A stretch of 64,000 bases of DNA from Sansalvadorimonas sp965243775 (GCA_965243775.1 CBDEWF010000002.1:62001-126000), one strand, 5' to 3'. Numbered from the stretch's first letter, positions 35,441-44,989 are shown. Notes: a model not told the origin generated them from the letters alone. Numbers and translations: made by a program.

Positions 35441-35791
35441 TTACATCGTACTTGTAGGGCGATCAGACTGCATCATACCACCGAGATGAGCCTCAATCTT
35501 GGTTCGCACAGAACCATCACGGTCAGTAAACTGGATACCGATACCGGTTTCACGGTTATCCTGGGCACCAAAAGGTGTGATCCAGACCACTCTCCCGGCC
35601 ACTGGCAATACATTCGCCTCATCCATCAGGGTCAGGCGCAGAAAAACCTCATCGCCAATCTCATAGCTCTTCTTGGTGGGTACGAACAGGCCGCCACCAT
35701 GGATAAACGGCATATAGGATGAATAGAGAACATCACGCTCTTCAATGGTGACTGTCAGGATACTGCCTTTTGCTGATTTAGGACCCGCCAT
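35441..35791 (-). CDS. pilZ: PilZ domain protein
   Basis: A 116-residue single-domain PilZ protein. This position, between holB and tatD, is that of the type IV pilus protein PilZ of Pseudomonas. The pattern LYSSYMPFIHGGGLFVPT and AGRVVWITPFGAQDNRETGIGIQF is typical. This subfamily lacks the RxxxR motif and binds poorly to cyclic di-GMP; it acts through pilus assembly proteins instead. No pilus genes occur in the window. It lies 6 bases upstream of tatD. Confidence 0.92.
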   Translation of the reverse strand: MAGPKSAKGSILTVTIEERDVLYSSYMPFIHGGGLFVPTKKSYEIGDEVFLRLTLMDEANVLPVAGRVVWITPFGAQDNRETGIGIQFTDRDGSVRTKIEAHLGGMMQSDRPTSTM

Positions 35792-35861
35792 AGCATCCCT
35801 CCCTGGGTTGACAACAGTAAGAACATCTCATTCGCTGGAGTACATTACTATTGTCGGCAAC

Positions 35862-36860
35862 TTACTGGGTTAGCGCGAGCCAGCGGCCAGCAATTGCCTC
35901 GATCAACAGCTGCCGGGCCAGGTTAACCTGGGACAAAACCAGGGATCGCTGCTCCAGTATCCATTCGTGGCACTCAAGAAGCTGTCGTTCTCCAGCCTGG
36001 TCTGCCACATACTTCAGCATCCGGGCCATATCACTGGTCACCAACAGGGACTCATCCCCAGTAGCTCGATAGCGCACCATCTCCTGCAACCACAAAGCCA
36101 GCCACTCCAGAACAACGGTTATATCGAAACCATTCCAGTCCAGGGCAATTTCTGCCGGAGTGAGCTTGCCCCGAACCAATCCGGCCAGACCGGATTTCAT
36201 TGTCGCACGCTGCTCAAGAAAACCTTCCTGACCGTAACGCAGGGCCGTCATGGGTTCACCGGCTGCAAGCTGCAGCAATGTTTCCGCCTGCCCGGCTTCG
36301 ATACCAGTACTGCGCAGCCACTGCAGGCCTTGCTGATAATCAGGTTTCGAGAACAACACCTGCTGACAGCGGCTGCGAATCGTGGGCAACAGGGCACTGA
36401 CCTGCTGACTGACCAGCATCATCAGGGTGTCCCGCCCCGGCTCTTCCAGGCACTTCAGCAAGGCGTTGGCAGAGCTGATATTCATATTTTCAGCCGGGCA
36501 CAGCACAACCACCCGGAAACCACCCTGCTGGGGTGTTTTTTCGGTAAACTCGATCATTCTGCGCACCTGGTCAACCTTGATCTGCTTGCCCCGTTCTTCA
36601 GGTTCAATCAACAGCAGATCTGGGTGAGTACCTGCGATATTCAGCTGGCAGCTGCGACACTGACCGCAGGCTTTTCCGGAAACCGACTGATGACACAGTA
36701 CATTCTGGGCAAAAGCCATAGCAAAATCCCGTTTTCCTACTCCAGACTGCCCGCGAAACAGCAAGGCATGGGGTAACTGGTCATTCTGCAAACGCTGGGA
36801 AAGCTGCTGCCAGATAGTGTCATGCCATGCTGCAGGCTGCAGCAACCGGGAATCAGTCAT
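35862..36860 (-). CDS. holB: DNA polymerase III subunit delta'
   Basis: Clamp-loader subunit of 332 residues. It has the P-loop-like LLFRGQSGVGKRDFA near residue 35, a four-cysteine zinc site in CHQSVSGKACGQCRSC, a DLLLIEPEERG strand, and the CLEEPGRDTLMMLVSQQ segment typical of delta'. Its start overlaps the end of tmk by 8 bases, a conserved coupling in gammaproteobacteria. Confidence 0.94.
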   Translation of the reverse strand: MTDSRLLQPAAWHDTIWQQLSQRLQNDQLPHALLFRGQSGVGKRDFAMAFAQNVLCHQSVSGKACGQCRSCQLNIAGTHPDLLLIEPEERGKQIKVDQVRRMIEFTEKTPQQGGFRVVVLCPAENMNISSANALLKCLEEPGRDTLMMLVSQQVSALLPTIRSRCQQVLFSKPDYQQGLQWLRSTGIEAGQAETLLQLAAGEPMTALRYGQEGFLEQRATMKSGLAGLVRGKLTPAEIALDWNGFDITVVLEWLALWLQEMVRYRATGDESLLVTSDMARMLKYVADQAGERQLLECHEWILEQRSLVLSQVNLARQLLIEAIAGRWLALTQ

Positions 36861-37504
36861 GGATTATCCGCTCCTGCAGAACCTCACTGATAGCCTCCTG
36901 TACCCGCTCCAGGGTTTCCAAGGCATCAATCACCACGAAGCGCTCCGGCTCGCTACCAGCACGTTCAAGATAGCCCTGGCGCACCCGGACAAAGAAATTC
37001 TTCTGCTCCTGTTCAATACGGTCCAGTTCTCCCCTGCTGCTGGCTCGGGCCATGCCTGTTTCCACCGGAAGATCCAGCAACAGGGTCATATCCGGGTGCA
37101 ATTCACCCTGCACCAGAGATTCCAGAGTTTTCAGTACTTTCTTGTCAAGGCCCCGTCCTGCCCCCTGGTAGGCAAAGGACGCATCAGTAAAACGATCAAC
37201 AAAGCACAACCTTGCCCGCTTCCAGGGCTGGTCGAATCACCTCTGCGATATGCTGTGCCCGGGCGGCAAACATCAGCAGCAACTCGGTCATATCCGCAAC
37301 TTTCTCGTGACCAGGAGTCAACAGAATATCCCTGACCCGCTCAGCCAAAGGAGTGCCTCCCGGTTCACGGGTGCGGACATATTCCAGACCTTTCTGCTGC
37401 AGCCACTTTTCAATAAAATCGATATTGGTAGTTTTCCCAGCCCCCTCAACACCTTCAACGGTAAGAAAAAAACCGGGATAGCTATCCTGCCCAACCATAA
37501 TCAT
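36853..37504 (-). pseudogene. tmk: thymidylate kinase with one frame break
   Basis: Thymidylate kinase phosphorylates dTMP to dTDP and is normally essential. The 5' frame (37504 to 37196) carries the Walker A GVEGAGKTT, the REPGGTPLAE loop and LLLMFAARAQHI, ending at LEAGKVVLC with a TGA. The second frame (from 37209) resumes with VDRFTDASFAYQGAGRGLDK and runs to the stop at 36853. Removing one T from TGTTGAT at about 37196-37203 would restore a continuous ~215-residue enzyme (VVLCDRFTD). All catalytic motifs are intact. In such a gene a sequencing error, a recoding site or a second tmk elsewhere must be considered before calling it dead. Confidence 0.9.
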
Positions 37505-38547
37505 TCCTGTTCGCTCGCAGCCATTGGTGTGCTGCGATAGTCTTCACGACGATTTAACTGATATTTCCGTACGGCACGATTATGCTGTGCAAGTGTATCG
37601 GAAAAAATATGTGTACCATCCCCCCGGGCTACAAAATAGAGTGAAGTACCCGAACTGGGATGAAGGGCCGCATGAATGGCCTCTCTACCCACCAGAGCGA
37701 TAGGCGTAGGTGGCAGACCATCAATACGGTAAGTATTGTAAGGTGTCAGCTTCCGAAGATCTCGGCGCCCGATCTTTCCTTCGTAGTGCTCCCCCATACC
37801 ATAAATCACTGTGGGGTCACTCTGCAGGCGCATGCCCTTATTTAACCGGCGGACAAAGACTCCGGCAATCTCGGGACGCTCCTCGGAAACAGCCGTCTCC
37901 CTTTCAATAATGGATGCCAGAATCAGGGCTTCATAGGGGTTTTCCAGGGGGAGGTTGCCCTGACGGTTCTGCCACTCTTCCATCAATACTTGATAGAGCT
38001 GTTCATGGGCCCGCTGCAGCACAGAGAGATCCGTATCGCCGGCCTGATAGAAGTAAGTATCAGAAAAGAACAAACCTTCTGGGCTGGGAGCATCAATCGT
38101 CAGAATATCGGACAATGATTCACTATCCCATGACTCAACAGCAAGATTCAGACGGCTCTCTTTCAGAAAACCAAGGTTCTCTTCCAGAGTCCTTCCTTCA
38201 ACCAGAGTGATGGCATGCTGGATAACATCACCGGAAGAAAGGTGATCAATCAGGCCATCAACCGTTGTACCAGCCAGCACCCGATATTCCCCAGCCATTA
38301 AACCAGTATCCTTGCCAGTCAGCCGAGCATAGGCTTTAAACACCAGAGGGCTGTCAATCAAGTCCAGACTCTTCAACTTCGCAGCCACCTGGGAAAAGCT
38401 CTCTCCTTTGGCAACAGTCACTTCGACGGGCTCACCACTCACCACCGGTTTTTCAAGCCACTGATGCAGGTATAAGAGCACACTTCCAGCCAACAACAGA
38501 GAAAGGGTAAAAAACAGGGAGAATATTTTCAGGTATTGCCTAACCAT
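37501..38547 (-). CDS. mltG: endolytic peptidoglycan transglycosylase MltG (YceG)
   Basis: A 348-residue inner-membrane protein that cleaves nascent glycan strands. One membrane segment (FFTLSLLLAGSVLLYLHQW) follows a short cytoplasmic N-terminus, then a LysM-like region and the catalytic domain with EALILASIIERETAVSEERP (catalytic Glu) and GMRLQSDPTVIYGMGEHYEG. The ATG at 38547 is preferred because GAGGT precedes it; another ATG lies four codons upstream. It overlaps pabC at the start and tmk at the end. Confidence 0.94.
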   Translation of the reverse strand: MVRQYLKIFSLFFTLSLLLAGSVLLYLHQWLEKPVVSGEPVEVTVAKGESFSQVAAKLKSLDLIDSPLVFKAYARLTGKDTGLMAGEYRVLAGTTVDGLIDHLSSGDVIQHAITLVEGRTLEENLGFLKESRLNLAVESWDSESLSDILTIDAPSPEGLFFSDTYFYQAGDTDLSVLQRAHEQLYQVLMEEWQNRQGNLPLENPYEALILASIIERETAVSEERPEIAGVFVRRLNKGMRLQSDPTVIYGMGEHYEGKIGRRDLRKLTPYNTYRIDGLPPTPIALVGREAIHAALHPSSGTSLYFVARGDGTHIFSDTLAQHNRAVRKYQLNRREDYRSTPMAASEQE

Positions 38548-39364
38548 GGAACACCTCATTCACCTCTTGTTGAACCTGGCGGGTAATAGAACCGGGCTTC
38601 CAGAAGTGCTCACCGCACTGTCGAACCGGCCAGACCCCAATAACACTATTTGTCAGAAACACTTCCTCTGCCTGCCAGAAATCATCAATGGTCAGTGATT
38701 GAATAGAAACCCCGGAGGCAAAACTGGATTTCTCAAGCAACCACTGTCGCATGACTCCATTCACTCCACTTAGAGAGAGGTCCGCTGTCAGGATACGACC
38801 CTGTTTTACCAGAAACAGGTTGGTCATGGTCCCTTCGATCAGATGACCGGCAATATCACAGACCAGACCTTCTGCTATATCCGGCTGCTGCCACTCAGAT
38901 CTCGCCAGCACTTGTTCCAGCCGGTTCATATGCTTCAAACCCGCAAGAGCCGGAGAATGTCCCAGCTTTGTGGCACAGAGCCTGACCACTACACCATTTG
39001 CAGCCCAGGTTTCAGGATACTGTGGCAGTGGAAACCAGTACAGGATTTGGCAGCCACAGGCTCCATCGGGGTTATAACCCCGGCCACCACTGCCACGGGT
39101 CACCAGAATCTTGAGAATACCGTCTCCACGTCCAGCCAGAAAAGCTGCAACCTGCCTACTTAACAGCCCGTCATCAACCGGAATTCTCAGCAGGTCACAG
39201 GATGTGAACAGGCGACGATAATGAAACGTCTCAAGTGTCATTTGCCCGGAATCCACCCGAACAGTTTCAAAGACACCATCACCATATTGGAGCCCACGGT
39301 TGCTGACAGCAACAGCATCAGCAGCCCTCCCATCCACCCAGCAAAGATCCGAGATCATTGTCAT
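38540..39364 (-). CDS. pabC: aminodeoxychorismate lyase
   Basis: A 274-residue class IV aminotransferase-fold enzyme that makes 4-aminobenzoate for folate. The sequence begins MTMISDLCWVDGRAADAVAV directly after the fabF stop. The PLP-binding lysine is in LAGLKHMNRLEQVLA, and the phosphate-binding region lies in DIAGHLIEGTMTNLFLV. The start at 39364 gives a one-base gap after fabF; a longer frame would run into it. Its place between fabF and mltG is the standard gammaproteobacterial order. Confidence 0.93.
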   Translation of the reverse strand: MTMISDLCWVDGRAADAVAVSNRGLQYGDGVFETVRVDSGQMTLETFHYRRLFTSCDLLRIPVDDGLLSRQVAAFLAGRGDGILKILVTRGSGGRGYNPDGACGCQILYWFPLPQYPETWAANGVVVRLCATKLGHSPALAGLKHMNRLEQVLARSEWQQPDIAEGLVCDIAGHLIEGTMTNLFLVKQGRILTADLSLSGVNGVMRQWLLEKSSFASGVSIQSLTIDDFWQAEEVFLTNSVIGVWPVRQCGEHFWKPGSITRQVQQEVNEVFHG

Positions 39365-39365
39365 A

Positions 39366-40607
39366 TCAGTTGATACCCGAGAACACCAGCGTTGCATTGG
39401 TGCCACCAAAACCAAAAGAGTTGGACAGAGCATGGCGTACCGTCATCTGTCTTGCGTCATGTGGTACATAGTTCAGGTTGCAGCCATCACCCGGGTTATC
39501 CAGATTAATGGTGGGCGGTACTGTGTTTTCAAGCATGGCCTGTACTGTAATCGCAGCTTCGAGTGCTCCGGCAGCTCCCAGAAGGTGTCCTGTCATAGAC
39601 TTGGTCGAACTGACAGCCAGCTTGTGGGCATGATCACCAAACACCTTCTCAATGGCCTGAGACTCAGCTACATCGCCTGCAGGCGTTGAGGTTCCGTGGG
39701 CATTGATATAGTCGATCTGATCTGGATTCAGTTTCGCATCCCGTAAAGCACTGTCCATGGCCTGAACCGCACCGTGTCCATCTTCCGGTGGTGATGTCAC
39801 ATGGTGGGCATCACCACTCATGGCAAAGCCGCTCAGCTCTGCAAGAATATTTGCCCCACGCTGCCGGGCATGTTCCAGGGATTCCAGAACCAAGGCTCCG
39901 GCACCGTCAGACAGAACAAAGCCATCACGGTTACGGTCCCAGGGGCGACTGGCGGCTTCAGGGGCATCATTTCGGGTAGACAAGGCTCTTGCTGCCGAAA
40001 ACCCGGCGATCCCCAGTCTGGCAGAACCTTTTTCCGCACCACCGGCAATCATTACATCAGCATCACCATAGGCAATAGCCCGGGCCGCCATACCAATACA
40101 GTGGGTTCCTGTGGTGCAGGCTGTAGAAATAGAGAAGTTGGGACCACAAAGGTTGTAACGTATAGACAACCACCCAGCTACCATATTAGTGATGGCCGCA
40201 GGGACAAAGAAAGGTGAAACACGGCGCGGACCTTTCTCAAATAACAGTCCGGCGGTTTCCTCTATCATTGAAATGCCACCAATACCGGACCCGAAAGCAA
40301 CACCCGCCCTCGGGCTTAGCTCATCACCAATGGCCAGCCCGGAGTGGTTCACCGCCTCAATAGCTGCAGCCAGGCCGTACTGCAGAAACATATCCATCTT
40401 GCGGGCATCTTTCAGTGAGAACCAGTTCTCAACTTCAAAATCACGCACTGAGCCACATATCTTGACGGCGTAGCCATCTGTATCAAAGTGCTCAATCGGC
40501 CCGATTCCACTCCTGCCAGCCAGCAGGCCCAGCCAGGTTGGCCCAAAACCTGACGCCAATGGCGTAATTGCCCCCACTCCGGTAACAACTACACGTCTTC
40601 GAGACAT
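39366..40607 (-). CDS. fabF: beta-ketoacyl-ACP synthase II
   Basis: Elongating condensing enzyme of fatty-acid synthesis, 413 residues. The Cys-His-His triad is present: Cys in ISTACTTGTHCIG, His in NAHGTSTPAGD and His in KSMTGHLLGAAG. The start MSRRRVVVTGVGAITPLASG at 40607 is preferred to a position five codons upstream. It follows acpP with a terminator-like hairpin in the 117-base gap. Confidence 0.96.
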   Translation of the reverse strand: MSRRRVVVTGVGAITPLASGFGPTWLGLLAGRSGIGPIEHFDTDGYAVKICGSVRDFEVENWFSLKDARKMDMFLQYGLAAAIEAVNHSGLAIGDELSPRAGVAFGSGIGGISMIEETAGLLFEKGPRRVSPFFVPAAITNMVAGWLSIRYNLCGPNFSISTACTTGTHCIGMAARAIAYGDADVMIAGGAEKGSARLGIAGFSAARALSTRNDAPEAASRPWDRNRDGFVLSDGAGALVLESLEHARQRGANILAELSGFAMSGDAHHVTSPPEDGHGAVQAMDSALRDAKLNPDQIDYINAHGTSTPAGDVAESQAIEKVFGDHAHKLAVSSTKSMTGHLLGAAGALEAAITVQAMLENTVPPTINLDNPGDGCNLNYVPHDARQMTVRHALSNSFGFGGTNATLVFSGIN

Positions 40608-40670
40608 CTCTCTCTCCTGCATGTCCTGTTGCAGTCAACCGCATCTCTTTGCAATAGATAATAGATACAG

Positions 40671-40703
40671 AAAAGCCGCACTTAACTTCAAGTCAGGTGC
40701 GGC
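40671..40703 (-). terminator. terminator or attenuator between acpP and fabF
   Basis: Read on the minus strand, GCCGCAC pairs with GTGCGGC and is followed by TTTT. It lies 22 bases after the acpP stop. Partial termination here would explain the usual excess of acpP over fabF transcript. Confidence 0.75.
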
Positions 40704-40724
40704 CTCTTCAGAAACTCTTATGAA

Positions 40725-40958
40725 TTACTGATGTGCAACGACGTAGTCAATCGCTTCCTGCACAGTAGTAATCTTTTCTGCTTCCTCATCGGGAATCTCG
40801 GTTTCAAACTCTTCTTCCAGAGCCATCACAAGTTCTACCGTGTCGAGAGAATCAGCACCGAGATCTTCTACGAAGGAAGACTCATTGCTTACTTCCTCTT
40901 CCTTCACGCCAAGCTGTTCGCAAACAATCTTCTTGACGCGTTCTTCAATAGTACTCAT
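40725..40958 (-). CDS. acpP: acyl carrier protein
   Basis: A 77-residue acidic acyl carrier protein. The phosphopantetheine attachment serine lies in the conserved GADSLDTVELVMALEEEF. It carries the growing acyl chains for the neighbouring FabD, FabG and FabF. The length and the N-terminus MSTIEERVKKIVCEQLGV are standard. Confidence 0.98.
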   Translation of the reverse strand: MSTIEERVKKIVCEQLGVKEEEVSNESSFVEDLGADSLDTVELVMALEEEFETEIPDEEAEKITTVQEAIDYVVAHQ

Positions 40959-41103
40959 GCCTTGTTATGCTCCTGTAGTTCCATGCAGCTAAACTGCGAA
41001 GGCCTAGTGTATATAAACGCCTGAACGAATTTCAAGCGAGTAAGTAACGATAGCGACAGCCTCTCGGTTTATCCGGAAAAGAATAACCGAACAGGCTCAA
41101 ACA

Positions 41104-41147
41104 GGAAATGCCTTTTTATCACCTCAGGGTGGTGAAAGGGCATTTCC
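41104..41147 (-). terminator. hairpin between fabG and acpP
   Basis: GGAAATGCC-TTT pairs with AAA-GGGCATTTCC around a second small stem (TCACC/GGTGA). It lies 12 bases after the fabG stop on the minus strand. The trailing T-run is poor, so it may be an attenuator or RNA-processing stem rather than a full terminator. Confidence 0.55.
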
Positions 41148-41158
41148 GGGGCAAAAAA

Positions 41159-41917
41159 CTACCCCATGTACATTCCGCCATTAACATGCAGGGTCTCGCC
41201 AGTCATATAGGCACCCTCATTCCCTGCAAGAAATGCTACAACACCCGCAATTTCTTCGGGCTCACCGAGGCGTCCCAAAGGAACCTGGTCCAGCAGATTC
41301 TGCCGGTGCTCTTCAGGAAGCCCTCTGGTCATATCAGTGTCAATAAATCCGGGTGCCACTGCGTTGACGGTAATACCACGACTGCCCAGTTCTCTGACCA
41401 GGGAACGGGTAAACCCTTCCAGTCCGGCCTTGGCAGCAGCATAGTTGGACTGCCCGGCATTCCCCATGGTACCAACCACCGAACTGATATTAATGATTCG
41501 GCCCCAGCGCGCTTTGGTCATCGCCCGCATGCAAGCCTTAGTCATACGGAAGATAGACGTCAGGTTGGTATTAATCACACCATCCCACTCTTCATCCTTC
41601 ATCCGCATAAGGATATTGTCCTTGGTGATACCGGCATTATTAACCAATACCAGCGGGGCACCAAATTTTTCTGTGACAGACTTAATCACTCCGGCAATGG
41701 AGTCCGCATCTGTCACGTTCAGCTGCATGCCCTGGCCGGTAATACCATGTTCCGCCAAAACAGCACTGATTGCTTCAGCGCCCTTCTCAGATGTCGCCGT
41801 ACCAATCACAGTGGCACCGGCAGCTCCCAGACGCAAGGCAATTGCCTGACCGATGCCACGGCTGGCACCTGTCACCAGCGCGACCTTACCAGTCAATCCG
41901 GCAATTTCCTGTTGCAT
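41159..41917 (-). CDS. fabG: 3-oxoacyl-ACP reductase
   Basis: NADPH-dependent short-chain dehydrogenase of 252 residues. It has the nucleotide motif TGASRGIGQAIA, the NNAG motif, the catalytic serine in INISSVVGTMGN and YxxxK in SNYAAAKAGLEGF. Several in-frame ATGs cluster at the start (41935, 41923, 41917); a GGAGAGG site overlaps the first two, so 41917 or 41923 is most likely. It lies between fabD and acpP in the fatty-acid operon. Confidence 0.96.
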   Translation of the reverse strand: MQQEIAGLTGKVALVTGASRGIGQAIALRLGAAGATVIGTATSEKGAEAISAVLAEHGITGQGMQLNVTDADSIAGVIKSVTEKFGAPLVLVNNAGITKDNILMRMKDEEWDGVINTNLTSIFRMTKACMRAMTKARWGRIINISSVVGTMGNAGQSNYAAAKAGLEGFTRSLVRELGSRGITVNAVAPGFIDTDMTRGLPEEHRQNLLDQVPLGRLGEPEEIAGVVAFLAGNEGAYMTGETLHVNGGMYMG

Positions 41918-41976
41918 ACCCATCATCCTCTCCAATTCAGGATACTATCCCTCAAAAACAGCCCTTTAAATCGGCC

Positions 41977-42903
41977 TTAAGCAGCGGGATAGACCGACAG
42001 ATCTTCCATTCCTGCAACAGGAACAGAACGCTCAATTCGCTTGCCCAGTCCGGCCAAAACCTTACCCGGACCACACTCTTTCATTTCAGTAACGCCTTCA
42101 GACACCATAAAGCGCACAGACTCAACCCAGCGCACAGGCATATAGAGCTGACTGACCAGATTAGCACGAATGGTTTCACCATCCTGGGCAGTTGCTGCAG
42201 ACACATTATGGACAACTGGAATAACCGGTGCAGAAATCTCCACAGCAGCCAGATCCTGAGCCAGTCTCTCAGCAGCCGGTTTCATCAGGGCGCAGTGCGA
42301 AGGTACACTGACCGGCAGTGGCATCACCTTACGGGCACCCGCTTCAGCAAAAACAGCTGTCGCCCGATTAATAGCGGAAGCAGAACCGGCAATAACTACC
42401 TGACCGGGGGCGTTGAAATTCACAGCAGATAAAACTTCATCGTCCTGGCAGGTGTCAGCGCACAGTTCAATAACCTTATCATCTTCCAGGCCAAGAACTG
42501 CAGCCATGGCACCTTCGCTTTGGGGAACCGCTTCCTGCATATAAATACCACGGCTGCGAACCAGACGCAGGGCATCCGCATAGCAGATAACACCAGCAGC
42601 AACCAGAGCAGAATATTCACCCAGACTGTGACCGGCAACATAACCGGGGGTGTCACCACCACGAACCTGCCACAAACGCCACAGGGCGACACTGCTGGCC
42701 AACAGCGCAGGCTGAGTGTTTTCCGTAGAGTTCAGCGCTTCAGCCGGACCATTAAGAATCATATTCCGCAAATCAAAGCCCAGTACATCGCTGGCTTCAA
42801 CAAGGATGTCATTAACAACAGTTTCCTGGTCGGCAAGCGCGGCCAGCATACCTACTTTCTGGGATCCCTGCCCGGGAAAGATAAACGCGGTACTGGAACT
42901 CAT
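41977..42903 (-). CDS. fabD: malonyl-CoA:ACP transacylase
   Basis: Transfers malonyl groups from CoA to ACP. 308 residues with FPGQGSQKVGM at the N-terminus, the nucleophile motif GHSLGEYSAL (serine) and the histidine in VSVPSHCALMKP. The gene is 59 bases upstream of fabG. A 185-base gap with no gene separates it from plsX. Confidence 0.96.
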   Translation of the reverse strand: MSSSTAFIFPGQGSQKVGMLAALADQETVVNDILVEASDVLGFDLRNMILNGPAEALNSTENTQPALLASSVALWRLWQVRGGDTPGYVAGHSLGEYSALVAAGVICYADALRLVRSRGIYMQEAVPQSEGAMAAVLGLEDDKVIELCADTCQDDEVLSAVNFNAPGQVVIAGSASAINRATAVFAEAGARKVMPLPVSVPSHCALMKPAAERLAQDLAAVEISAPVIPVVHNVSAATAQDGETIRANLVSQLYMPVRWVESVRFMVSEGVTEMKECGPGKVLAGLGKRIERSVPVAGMEDLSVYPAA

Positions 42904-43088
42904 CGGTTCTGCAAAATCCTGTTACTGAATGGCCCTATTATAGGGAAACGAAATAGTGTGTCGGTAAAAATATGTTGCACGGACATTGCCATACGGTAAC
43001 AACCCATGTGAAGACTATACCCCCTATGGATGCCATCTACCCCACGGGTAAAAACACCTGCTCTATAGGCAGCAGAAACAAGCACCTG

Positions 43089-44093
43089 TTATAGCATGCT
43101 TTCCAGCCGATCATTAATACGATGAACAGCATTCTGTTCAACGGCCTTTACTGCCTGATTGATTGCAGCAAGAAACTGCCGACCATCAGCACAGCCATGG
43201 CTTTTTACCACAACACCCTGCAAACCAAGCAGAGTAGCACCATTAAAGCGGCCAGGGTCAAGACTTTCAACAAAACAGCGTAGCAGTGGACGGGCGATCC
43301 AGGCCAGAAGCTTATGCTTGAAACCCAACCCCAACCCACCTTGCAGTTGTCGTATAAGATAGCGAGCCGCACCCTCACTGGATTTCAGGGCAACATTGCC
43401 AGGAAAACCGTCGCAGACAATAACATCCACGTCACGGGAGAACAGGTCATTTCCTTCCACAAACCCACAGTAATTGAGTTCATCATTGGTACTGATGATC
43501 TGCTGAGCCAGGCGCACCCGTTCACACCCCTTCGCCTCTTCCTCGCCAATATTGAGCAGGCCAATACGGGGCTTATCCACACCATAGACCTCACTCATCA
43601 TCAGCGAACCCAACACTGCAAACTGATGCAGCAGTTCGGCTGAACAGTCGATATTGGCCCCGAGATCAAGCAGCAGGGTGTCGCCGGATACAGACGGCAC
43701 CTGCCCAACAAGTGCAGGACGGTCAATACCAGGAAGGGTTTTCAGAAGGTGGCGCCCCATTGCCATCAAGGCACCGGTATTACCAGCACTGACACAAGCC
43801 TGGGACATACCCATCGCTACCTGCTCAACAACCCGCCACATGGAGGAATCCTGTTTACGCCGCAGAGCACGGGAAGGCCGGTCATCCATCGTGACAACCT
43901 GATCGGCCTGAATAATAGTTATCCGTTCGGCATGAGCCTGGGAAAGCAGGCTGCGAACAAGGCGGGTATCACCCACAAGGACAAGGTGTAAGCCCGGGTG
44001 TTGTTCCAGCGCTTCCTGCGCCGCCTGAATACGAGAATGGGGACCGCAGTCCCCACTCATGATATCCAGCGCTATGGTCTGTCTATGACTCAA
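43089..44093 (-). CDS. plsX: phosphate acyltransferase PlsX
   Basis: PlsX makes acyl-phosphate from acyl-ACP for phospholipid synthesis. The sequence TIALDIMSGDCGPHSRIQAA aligns with the start of known PlsX proteins (ALDxMGGDxGP), so a TTG at 44093 is chosen, giving 334 residues. A GTG at 44141 would add 16 residues but overlaps rpmF by 26 bases. The segments VGQVPSVSGDTLLLDLGANIDCS and VIVCDGFPGNVALKSSEGAA are conserved family features. It follows rpmF in the usual rpmF-plsX order. Confidence 0.93.
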   Translation of the reverse strand: MSHRQTIALDIMSGDCGPHSRIQAAQEALEQHPGLHLVLVGDTRLVRSLLSQAHAERITIIQADQVVTMDDRPSRALRRKQDSSMWRVVEQVAMGMSQACVSAGNTGALMAMGRHLLKTLPGIDRPALVGQVPSVSGDTLLLDLGANIDCSAELLHQFAVLGSLMMSEVYGVDKPRIGLLNIGEEEAKGCERVRLAQQIISTNDELNYCGFVEGNDLFSRDVDVIVCDGFPGNVALKSSEGAARYLIRQLQGGLGLGFKHKLLAWIARPLLRCFVESLDPGRFNGATLLGLQGVVVKSHGCADGRQFLAAINQAVKAVEQNAVHRINDRLESML

Positions 44094-44115
44094 AGCGTGA
44101 ATGTCTCGCTCGTTA

Positions 44116-44286
44116 TCACTTCTCGATAACTTTCTTGCCACGGTAGAAACCGTCTGCAGTCACATGATGACGACGATGGGATTCGCCGGAAATTGCATCA
44201 ACGGAAGGCTTGACGGTAGTCAGAGCATCGTGGGAGCGACGCATGTCGCGCTTGGAGCGGGTTTTGCGGTTCTGTTGAACGGCCAT
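44116..44286 (-). CDS. rpmF: 50S ribosomal protein L32
   Basis: A 56-residue basic protein, MAVQQNRKTRSKRDMRRSHD at the start and HHVTADGFYRGKKVIEK at the end, which is a standard gammaproteobacterial L32. It has an AGGAG site before the ATG. It lies between yceD and plsX, the conserved order. Confidence 0.97.
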   Translation of the reverse strand: MAVQQNRKTRSKRDMRRSHDALTTVKPSVDAISGESHRRHHVTADGFYRGKKVIEK

Positions 44287-44306
44287 GGATAAATCTCCTG
44301 AAAAAA

Positions 44307-44849
44307 TTATTTGCCGGCTTTCAGGTCAGCCAGCACACTGAAAGGGTTAGGTCGCTTAACCTCAACCGTTGCTTCCGCCTCTTCAGAGCCGGAAGGCAGA
44401 GTACTGTATGCCGCCTGGCCACTATGACAGCTTTCGTTTTCGTGATAGGCGACAATTGGCAGGTTCAGAAGAATTTCCTCTTCCAGAAATGGCTGCAGCT
44501 CAACTGTCTCATCTTCCACGAGCAACGGGTCAAGATAACCTGGCAGATTGCGGGCCTGCTCTTCATTCAACACCACTGCTACATTCACACTGGCGGAAAT
44601 CTGAACCTCAGCCATCTCAAGGCAGCGCTGGCAGGACATGCCAAGCTCTGCCTCAAGTTCACCCTGAATCAGCGGGCGCCGCTGTTCATCAACGCTGAAT
44701 CGTAAAACGACCCTGACATTGGCCTGATCATCGGCAAGCACATCTCGCAGCCTTTCGCAGGAGGCAACAGGTAAAACACCTTCAATAACAGCGTGTTGAA
44801 ATGCCAGCTTGCGGGGCGAAATATACTTTGGTAACTGTCCGGTACACAT
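44307..44849 (-). CDS. yceD: YceD family protein (DUF177), 23S rRNA accumulation
   Basis: A 180-residue cytoplasmic protein. The DUF177 cysteine motif is visible in LGMSCQRCLEMAEVQI, and the C-terminus EVKRPNPFSVLADLKAGK is typical. Family members are needed for normal 23S rRNA accumulation. The start MCTGQLPKYISPRKLAFQ at 44849 aligns with E. coli YceD; a frame nine codons longer exists. It is 20 bases upstream of rpmF and diverges from maf. Confidence 0.92.
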   Translation of the reverse strand: MCTGQLPKYISPRKLAFQHAVIEGVLPVASCERLRDVLADDQANVRVVLRFSVDEQRRPLIQGELEAELGMSCQRCLEMAEVQISASVNVAVVLNEEQARNLPGYLDPLLVEDETVELQPFLEEEILLNLPIVAYHENESCHSGQAAYSTLPSGSEEAEATVEVKRPNPFSVLADLKAGK

Positions 44850-44989
44850 AAGCGCGCAATAATAGGGGGATGGCAACCGGGTGTAAAGAGAGAAACTGCA
44901 ACAAATATACGATTTCTATGGGATTTTCAGCCCCGGTTTTTCCCGATAGACTTCCACACCGGAAAATATCCTTGAGTTATACCAATAAC

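Noticed and set aside
37190..37210. Programmed +1 frameshift in tmk, as in prfB
   Set aside because: The site (CTT TGT TGA) lacks the slippery CTTTGA of prfB and no upstream Shine-Dalgarno-like stimulator is seen. An indel or sequence error is simpler.
41108..41980. 290-codon forward frame opposite fabG
   Set aside because: fabG with its complete catalytic residues occupies the other strand; the forward product is His/Cys/Gln-rich without a domain.
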